Positions 7,713 through 12,344 of a DNA stretch of 12,344 bases are shown here, in pieces (position 1 is the stretch's first letter; the number at the start of each line of letters is the position of its first letter). The notes beneath the pieces were generated by a model. It saw only the letters and a program-made list of their open reading frames with translations, was not told the DNA's origin and searched no databases. The DNA is taken from NCBI GenBank assembly GCA_005883885.1, contig VAYF01000007.1, positions 1 through 12,344 on the forward strand, in the 5' to 3' direction. This DNA comes from Actinomycetota bacterium (GTDB lineage Bacteria > Actinomycetota > UBA4738 > HRBIN12). Made by a program: the position numbers and the translations under genes.

Positions 7713-8894
7713 TCACACGAGACGGAGCACCAGAGCGTCGCCCTGGCCGCCGCCGCCACAGATGGCGGCGCCGCCCAGGGCCACACCCCGCCGATGCATC
7801 TCGAGCGCGAGCGTCAGCACGATCCGCGCGCCGCTCGCACCGATCGGATGGCCGAGCGCGACCGCTCCCCCATTGACGTTGACGATCGCCTCGTCGAGCT
7901 CGAGCAGGCGAGCCGCGTGCGATGCGACCCCGGCGAACGCCTCGTTGATCTCGACGAGCCCCAGGTCCGCGGTGGATCGGCCCGCCCTCTTAAGTGCCTT
8001 CTCCATCGCGAGGGCAGGCACCGTATGCAGGGACGCATACCGATCGGCCGACATCCCGTAGGAGATGATCTCGACGAGCGGCTCGATGCCGAGCCGTTCG
8101 ATCGCCGCGTCCGAAGCGATCACGACGGCGCACGCGCCGTCGCTGATCTGCGACGCGTTGCCGGCGGTCACGGTTCCTTCCGGCGAGAACGCCGGCCGCA
8201 ACACCGCGAGCGACTCCGGCGTGGTGTCCGGTCGGATCCCCTCATCGCGCCCGACCTCGACGACCCCACCCCCTCGCTGGGGAACGGAGACGGCTGCTAC
8301 TTCTCCCCCCATCCGGCCCTGATCCCAGGCGGCGGCCGCACGCACGTGCGAGCGGGCAGCCCAGGCATCCTGCGTTTCCCGGGTGACGCCGTACTCGTCG
8401 TTCATCGCGTCGGTCCCCGCGCCCATGTGACGGTCGTCGAAGGCGCACCAGAGCCCGTCGTGGATCATGGCGTCGATCAGCGGCGCGTCGCCCAGCCGCG
8501 ACCCCTCACGGGCGGTCGGCGCGAGGTACGGGGCGTTCGTCATCGATTCCATGCCGCCCGCGACGGCGACCTCGAGCTCGCCCGCACGGATCATCTGATC
8601 GGCGATGGCTATGGCCGACATGCCGGACAGGCACACCTTGTTGACCGTGAGGGCAGGGATCTCCTTCGGGATCCCCGCGGCGATCGAAGCTTGTCGCGCG
8701 GTGATCTGCCCCTGCCCTGCCTGGAGGACGTGCCCCATGACGGTGTACTCGACGTGGTCGGGCTCGACACCGGCGCGCTCGAGCGCGGAGCGGATCGCGG
8801 CGGCGCCGAGGTCCACCGCCCGCAGCGGCGCGAGACCGCCACGGAACTTCCCGATAGGCGTCCGCGCCCCGGCGATGATGAACGAGCTGGTCAC
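7713..8894 (-). CDS. Acetyl-CoA C-acetyltransferase (thiolase)
   Basis: This thiolase of 393 residues should interconvert two acetyl-CoA and acetoacetyl-CoA plus CoA. The catalytic set is complete: nucleophile Cys88 (NKVCLSGM), His349 in GHPIGASG, acid/base Cys379 (ICGGGGQGD), plus the NEAFA motif at 317-321. The length and the near-perfect motifs fit the biosynthetic class of acetoacetyl-CoA thiolases (PhaA/AtoB-like); a broader beta-ketothiolase role cannot be excluded from sequence alone. Translation starts at a GTG (8894-8892), reading MTSSFIIAGARTPIGKF, the canonical N-terminus; no strong Shine-Dalgarno is seen. It lies 32 bases downstream of the FtsH-like gene on the same strand, so they are likely co-transcribed. 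It converges on the pseudo-kinase gene with only 14 bases between the stops. With the epimerase and Ccr nearby, it probably supplies acetoacetyl-CoA to the ethylmalonyl-CoA pathway. Confidence 0.95.
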   Translation of the reverse strand: MTSSFIIAGARTPIGKFRGGLAPLRAVDLGAAAIRSALERAGVEPDHVEYTVMGHVLQAGQGQITARQASIAAGIPKEIPALTVNKVCLSGMSAIAIADQMIRAGELEVAVAGGMESMTNAPYLAPTAREGSRLGDAPLIDAMIHDGLWCAFDDRHMGAGTDAMNDEYGVTRETQDAWAARSHVRAAAAWDQGRMGGEVAAVSVPQRGGGVVEVGRDEGIRPDTTPESLAVLRPAFSPEGTVTAGNASQISDGACAVVIASDAAIERLGIEPLVEIISYGMSADRYASLHTVPALAMEKALKRAGRSTADLGLVEINEAFAGVASHAARLLELDEAIVNVNGGAVALGHPIGASGARIVLTLALEMHRRGVALGGAAICGGGGQGDALVLRLV

Positions 8895-8926
8895 ACACCG
8901 AGTGTACGAGCGGCTCCGGACGGAGG

Positions 8927-10645
8927 TCAGGACCGGTTCGCGAGCGCCTTCTCGATGACCTCGAGGATCTCGTCGCGGACGAGCTCGTCGTGCTCCATCA
9001 AGGCGTCGCGGAGCGCTGCGTGGATGTCGCGGTTCTCGGCGAGCACCTCGCGGACACGCTCGCGCTGGCCGTCCAAGATGTCCTCCACGCGCTGTTTCGT
9101 CTCGGGGTTCCCGAGCACCTTTCCCACGAGGTTCGAGCGAGACAGGGGTCCGTCGGCGACGGCCTCGTAGCTGATGAGGGATCCGGCCATCCCGAAGGAG
9201 CCGACCATCTGCGCCGCGAGCGACGTCGCCGCCGCGAGGTCGGCGCCCGGCCCCGTCCCCGACTCACCGAAGCACATCTCCTCGGCGGCGAGACCCCCGA
9301 GCGCGATCGCGATCCCGGCCTCGAGCTCGGTCTTCGTTCGGGTGAGACGCTCCTCCTCGTCGCTGTGCGCGAGCAGTCCCAGCGCGCCGCGACGCTTGAT
9401 GATGGACAACACCTCGAGCCGCCGTCCGACACCGACCAGGTAGGCGACGGTGGCGTGCCCCGCTTCGTGGGTGGCGACGGCGTCTCGATCGGTCTCCGTG
9501 TAGTTGGTCACCTGCTTGGTGCCGATCTCCTCCGTGAACTTCGCCTCCATCACGTCTTCGAAGTTCATCCGCTTGCGCCCCTCACGGAGCGACACCAGCA
9601 GCGCTTCGTCGAACAGGTGCTCGATCATGACCGGGGTGTAGCCGAAGGTCTCGTGCGCGATCCGTTCGCGATCGGCATCGTCGTCGAGTCGTTCGTCATG
9701 GGACTTCCGAGCCAGGAAGAAATCGATCAGGTCTCGACGCTCCTGCTTGGTCGGGAGGTCGAAATACAGACGGCGGTCGAACCGCCCCGGGCGAAGGAGG
9801 GCAGGGTCGAGGGAGTCGCCGCGGTTGGTCGCCGCGATCAGCAGGATGTTGTGGTACTCGGGCCGGATCGCACGGAACTGGCGGTTCGGTGGGAGGTATC
9901 CGTTGACCCATGCGATCAGCTTGCCCCGCACCCGGTCTCGCCACGGCGGGGTGTCGAAGGATTGGAGCTGGATCAGCAGCTCGTTCACCATGCTCCCCTC
10001 GCCGGAGCCGAAGAACGCGGACGTGGTGCGCGCCAGGTCGCTCGGCGCTGCGGTAGCCGAGGACACACCGCCACGCGACATCGCCACCGCATCGATCTCC
10101 TCGATGAAGCCGATCGCGCCCCCTTCCTTGCGCGCCGCCTTTCGGAGCTTCTTGAAGAACGCCCGGATCCGCCAGGCCGTCATCCCCTGCCACATGGAGA
10201 CGAACGACGGCGCGGGGATGAACATGAACGGCACGCCCGCCTGCTTCGCCATCGCCTTGGCCAGGAAGGTCTTCCCGGTGCCCGGCGGCCCCTCGAAGAG
10301 GATGCCGCGCCGTGGCGTCCCGCCGAGCTCGTCCCGGAAGGTCGCGTACCCCAAGAAGACGTCGAGGGTCCTGATCACCTCGTCGACCTGCGTGTCCAGT
10401 CCTTTGATGTCGGTGAGTCCGATCTCCACCTGCTCCGGGTACACGGTGAGGTGCGGAGAGCGACCGAACATGAACGGCATCAGCGCCATGAAGGCGATCG
10501 CGACGAAGATGCCGATCGTGATGGCGCGGAGCACCTTCTTCAGACGACTGCGCTCACGATGACGGAAGACGTCGGCCGTCCCCTGGCGCATGAGCTGGGA
10601 CCCCTCGAGGAGTGCGGCCGGGCTGGCTGGCGTCCTGTCGTTCAC
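8927..10645 (-). CDS. Divergent FtsH-like membrane AAA+ zinc metalloprotease
   Basis: The start is taken at GTG 10645 because a GAGGAG lies 9 bases upstream (10660-10655). The frame is also open to a GTG at 10687 without a visible Shine-Dalgarno, which would add 14 residues. In the 572-residue form I see a basic N-terminus, one hydrophobic segment (about 40-60), then an AAA+ domain with Walker A GPPGTGKT (119-126), Walker B FIEEID (Glu182-Glu183), sensor-1 Asn274 (AATNR), and arginine fingers in RPGRFDRR (285-292). The peptidase domain carries HEAGH (His393, Glu394, His397) and the likely third zinc ligand Asp469. Such proteases degrade membrane and cytosolic proteins. Odd points are only one membrane span and no periplasmic domain, Glu for the first Walker B Asp, WQG (152-154) at the pore-loop position where FtsH has FVG, and about 45 extra residues between Walker B and sensor 1. 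It is an FtsH relative rather than orthodox FtsH. Confidence 0.85.
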   Translation of the reverse strand: MNDRTPASPAALLEGSQLMRQGTADVFRHRERSRLKKVLRAITIGIFVAIAFMALMPFMFGRSPHLTVYPEQVEIGLTDIKGLDTQVDEVIRTLDVFLGYATFRDELGGTPRRGILFEGPPGTGKTFLAKAMAKQAGVPFMFIPAPSFVSMWQGMTAWRIRAFFKKLRKAARKEGGAIGFIEEIDAVAMSRGGVSSATAAPSDLARTTSAFFGSGEGSMVNELLIQLQSFDTPPWRDRVRGKLIAWVNGYLPPNRQFRAIRPEYHNILLIAATNRGDSLDPALLRPGRFDRRLYFDLPTKQERRDLIDFFLARKSHDERLDDDADRERIAHETFGYTPVMIEHLFDEALLVSLREGRKRMNFEDVMEAKFTEEIGTKQVTNYTETDRDAVATHEAGHATVAYLVGVGRRLEVLSIIKRRGALGLLAHSDEEERLTRTKTELEAGIAIALGGLAAEEMCFGESGTGPGADLAAATSLAAQMVGSFGMAGSLISYEAVADGPLSRSNLVGKVLGNPETKQRVEDILDGQRERVREVLAENRDIHAALRDALMEHDELVRDEILEVIEKALANRS

Positions 10646-10654
10646 GAGCGCGTG

Positions 10655-10660
10655 CTCCTC
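10655..10660 (-). promoter_or_regulatory. Shine-Dalgarno deciding the FtsH-like start
   Basis: Read on the minus strand this is GAGGAG, 9 bases before the GTG at 10645-10643. The longer start at 10687 has no comparable site, so the shorter protein is preferred. Confidence 0.5.
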
Positions 10661-10687
10661 GTCGTGGGGAGATTCCCGATGACTCAC

Positions 10688-10841
10688 CGTACATCGGATG
10701 GCCTCACCCGGCTATCGGACCTTCGGCTCGCTTGGGGGACCGGATGTCCAGACCTCTGGGGAACCTCGGCCGCAGCATCCAGGGAAGACGGATAGGGTCT
10801 CGTCCCGATGGGTCGGCGAGCGAGATCGTGATGGGGGAAGC
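10688..10841. promoter_or_regulatory. Divergent intergenic region between the FtsH-like and epimerase genes
   Basis: These ~154 bases separate two genes transcribed away from each other, so both promoters should lie here or just inside the first codons. On the plus strand, TAGGGT (10793-10798) fits the loose actinobacterial -10 pattern TAnnnT, but no good -35 sits at the right distance. GGAC-CGGAT-GTCC (10737-10749) is a short interrupted palindrome that could be an operator. On the minus strand I see no convincing promoter. The placement of promoters here follows from gene layout; the specific motifs are weak. Confidence 0.35.
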
Positions 10842-11252
10842 GTGACGGTCCATCTCGTGGACATCGATCACGTGGGGATCTCGGTCGAAGATCTGGAGGA
10901 TTCGGTCGAGCGGTACCGCGCGATGCTGGGGGTCGAGCCGGTCCACCGGGAACGCGTCGAGGATCAAGGGGTCGACGAAGTGCTGTTCGCCGTCGGGTCC
11001 TCGTTCATCCAGCTGCTCGGGGCGATCGGGCCGGACTCCCCGGTAGGACGGTCGCTCGCGACGCGTGGACCGGGCCTTCACCACGTCGCCTATCGGGTCC
11101 GTGACATCGCCGCCGCGCTGGATGAACTGAGCGCGCAGGGCGCGCGCCTGGTGGACCGCGTGCCCAGGCAGGGCTCGCGGGACACCTTGATCGCGTTCGT
11201 GCATCCGAGATCGATGGGCGGTGTCCTCGTCGAGCTCGTCCAGACGCGCTGA
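10842..11252 (+). CDS. mce: Methylmalonyl-CoA / ethylmalonyl-CoA epimerase
   Basis: This 136-residue vicinal-oxygen-chelate (glyoxalase/dioxygenase fold) protein should interconvert the 2R and 2S epimers of methylmalonyl-CoA, and in the ethylmalonyl-CoA pathway also those of ethylmalonyl-CoA. Likely metal ligands are His10 (IDHVGI), Gln57 (FIQLL), His81 (GLHHVAYRV) and Glu131 (VLVELV). Glu46 (DEVLF) sits where the family's catalytic Glu is expected. Two beta-alpha-beta-beta-beta repeats are implied by the spacing, and the length is typical. GTG 10842 is chosen because the purine-rich GGGGGAAG lies directly upstream and MTVHLVDIDHVGI is the family start; the frame is open back to 10698 but the added residues look unlike the family. 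It converges with the Ccr gene, 36 bases apart, which fits a shared pathway in which Ccr makes ethylmalonyl-CoA that must be epimerised. Confidence 0.92.
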   Translation: MTVHLVDIDHVGISVEDLEDSVERYRAMLGVEPVHRERVEDQGVDEVLFAVGSSFIQLLGAIGPDSPVGRSLATRGPGLHHVAYRVRDIAAALDELSAQGARLVDRVPRQGSRDTLIAFVHPRSMGGVLVELVQTR

Positions 11253-11288
11253 ACCAACCTCCGAGCGCGCGCCCGAACCCTCAGCCGC

Positions 11289-12344
11289 TCAGCGAAAGGT
11301 CGTGAGCCCCCGCTGCGGCGCGTTCACGAGGCAGCTGACGTTCCCCTCCGGGAGCCCGCCTTCCTCCATCAGGTGGTGCACGGCTGGGATCTGGTCGTAG
11401 GGGTACGCGGCGCCGAGCGTCGTCGTGATCGTCCCGTCGCGCACGAGGTCGTTGAACGCAGCCGCCTGCTCGGTGTTCATCAGGTGGGAGCCCTGGTAGC
11501 GCTTCTGCAGGTACCAGAGGTAGCGAACGTCGATCAGGGTGTCGTATCCCGACGTTCCCGCGCAGATCACGATCATCCCGCCCCGGTCGCACACGAAGTT
11601 CGACGTGGGGATCGTGTCCTCCCCGGGATGCTCGAAGACGATCCGCGGGTTGGTCTTGTCCCCCGCTGCCTCCCAGATGGCCTTCCCGAACGCCTTCGCA
11701 CCCTCCAGCCACTCCTTCCATCCGGGCGCATCCCACCTGGGGGGCACGCCCCAATGGCTGAAGTCCTTCCGGTTGATGGAACCGACCGCGCCGAGCGACC
11801 GGCAGTACTCGGCCTTCTCCGGGGAGCCGATCACCGCGACCGCGCGGCCACCCGCCGTGGTGACCAGCTGGATCGCGAGGGATCCCAACCCCCCGGCTCC
11901 GCCCCAGACCAGGACGAGGTCTCCGGGTTGCACCGTGTGAGGCGGCCATCCGAAGAGCATGCGGTAGGCGGTACCGCCCGTCAGCGTCGGAGCCGCCGCT
12001 TCCTCCCAGGTCAGATGATCTGCCTTCGGCAAGCACTGGTGCTCCTGCACCTTCGTGAATTGCGCCATGGATCCCCAGCAGGTGTCGTAGCCCCAAACCC
12101 GGAAGCTGGCTGACAGCCCGGGATCCTTGCCCGACGTGACCCAGGGGTCGTCGAGGTTCCATTGCCCGGGGTGCACGACGACCTCATCTCCCACCTGGAC
12201 ATCGCGCACGTCCGAGCCCACGGTGTAGACGACGCCACTCGCGTCCGAGCCGACGATGTGGAAGTCGGTGGGCTCCCCCCATCGCGACTGGCCCCTCGTG
12301 ACATCGATCGGGACGCCCCGGGCGGCCCAGACGTTGTTGAAGTT
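11289..12344 (-). CDS. ccr: Crotonyl-CoA carboxylase/reductase, C-terminal part (5' end outside window)
   Basis: The 351 visible codons begin mid-protein at the window edge; the missing N-terminal part should be roughly 80-100 residues. Ccr, an MDR-superfamily enoyl-thioester reductase, uses NADPH and CO2 to turn crotonyl-CoA into (2S)-ethylmalonyl-CoA, the committed step of the ethylmalonyl-CoA pathway. Numbered from the edge, the family signatures are FNNVWAA (2-8), GSDASGVV (32-39), HPGQW (58-62), WGYDTCWGSMAQF (84-96), the nucleotide-binding GGAGGLGS (148-155) and QGSHLMN (284-290). The long inserts distinguish it from simple quinone reductases. The CO2-pocket residues described for the Kitasatospora enzyme (Asn, Phe, Glu, His) seem to map to Asn3 or Asn4, Tyr86, Asp87 and His287, so two are conservative replacements. 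It ends in TGA at 11291-11289, convergent with the epimerase gene. A GTG around 12221 is internal, not a start. Confidence 0.93.
   Translation of the reverse strand, partial: NFNNVWAARGVPIDVTRGQSRWGEPTDFHIVGSDASGVVYTVGSDVRDVQVGDEVVVHPGQWNLDDPWVTSGKDPGLSASFRVWGYDTCWGSMAQFTKVQEHQCLPKADHLTWEEAAAPTLTGGTAYRMLFGWPPHTVQPGDLVLVWGGAGGLGSLAIQLVTTAGGRAVAVIGSPEKAEYCRSLGAVGSINRKDFSHWGVPPRWDAPGWKEWLEGAKAFGKAIWEAAGDKTNPRIVFEHPGEDTIPTSNFVCDRGGMIVICAGTSGYDTLIDVRYLWYLQKRYQGSHLMNTEQAAAFNDLVRDGTITTTLGAAYPYDQIPAVHHLMEEGGLPEGNVSCLVNAPQRGLTTFR

Noticed and set aside
5635..7716. A 693-codon open frame on the minus strand opposite the coiled-coil protein.
   Set aside because: It is an antisense reflection of a highly regular Glu/Leu/Arg coiled coil; it reads as Leu/Gly/Arg repeats without domain motifs.
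7629..10795. Two long plus-strand open frames (513 and 601 codons) opposite the thiolase and the FtsH-like gene.
   Set aside because: The minus-strand genes have full catalytic motifs; the plus-strand translations are His/Arg/Asp-rich with no domain signal.
10698..10841. Possible 48-codon N-terminal extension of the epimerase.
   Set aside because: The family starts directly before the IDHVGI strand, and a purine-rich ribosome site sits right before GTG 10842.
11247..11294. CGCTGA and TCAGCG forming an inverted repeat around the gap between the epimerase and Ccr genes, as a bidirectional terminator.
   Set aside because: The repeats are the two convergent CGC-TGA codon pairs (Arg plus stop) and are only 6 bp with a 36-base loop; coincidence is the simpler reading.
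11281..12162. A second minus-strand open frame of 293 codons overlapping the Ccr gene.
   Set aside because: It is out of frame with the clear Ccr reading frame and has no motif.

Overview
The window is very GC-rich, with third codon positions that are nearly all G or C. The mix of families (HerA-like ATPase with SbcCD, a crotonyl-CoA carboxylase/reductase type reductase, a divergent single-span FtsH relative) suggests a high-GC actinobacterium, probably an uncultured lineage. That placement is inferred from composition and gene content; there is no rRNA or other marker gene here. I see no tRNA, insertion sequence, CRISPR array or phage gene.

Layout. (1) Bases 2-4686, plus strand: the 3' part of a HerA-like DNA-translocase gene, then sbcD (Mre11-type nuclease) and sbcC (Rad50-type ATPase with a CxxC zinc hook), which overlap by 14 bases. 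This is a DNA double-strand-end processing operon and resembles the archaeal HerA/NurA/Mre11/Rad50 set. (2) About 4750-7698, plus strand: a membrane protein of about 970-980 residues with a Cache-like extracytoplasmic domain, a coiled coil of about 480 residues, and a C-terminal histidine-kinase core. The phospho-acceptor His, the N-box Asn and the G1-box glycines are all replaced, so it looks like a pseudo-kinase. Its true start is upstream of the first standard start codon. (3) 7713-10645, minus strand: a divergent FtsH-like AAA+ zinc protease followed 32 bases later by an acetyl-CoA acetyltransferase (thiolase). (4) 10842-11252, plus strand: a methylmalonyl/ethylmalonyl-CoA epimerase. (5) 11289-12344, minus strand: the C-terminal 351 codons of a crotonyl-CoA carboxylase/reductase, cut by the window end.

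How they fit. Thiolase, epimerase and Ccr are three steps of the ethylmalonyl-CoA (acetyl-CoA assimilation or C4/C5 extender-unit) pathway, so the right third looks like part of such a locus. The left third is genome maintenance. The coiled-coil pseudo-kinase and the divergent FtsH-like protease are the least conventional genes and the best candidates for undescribed biology. I found no complete new multi-gene system that I can defend.
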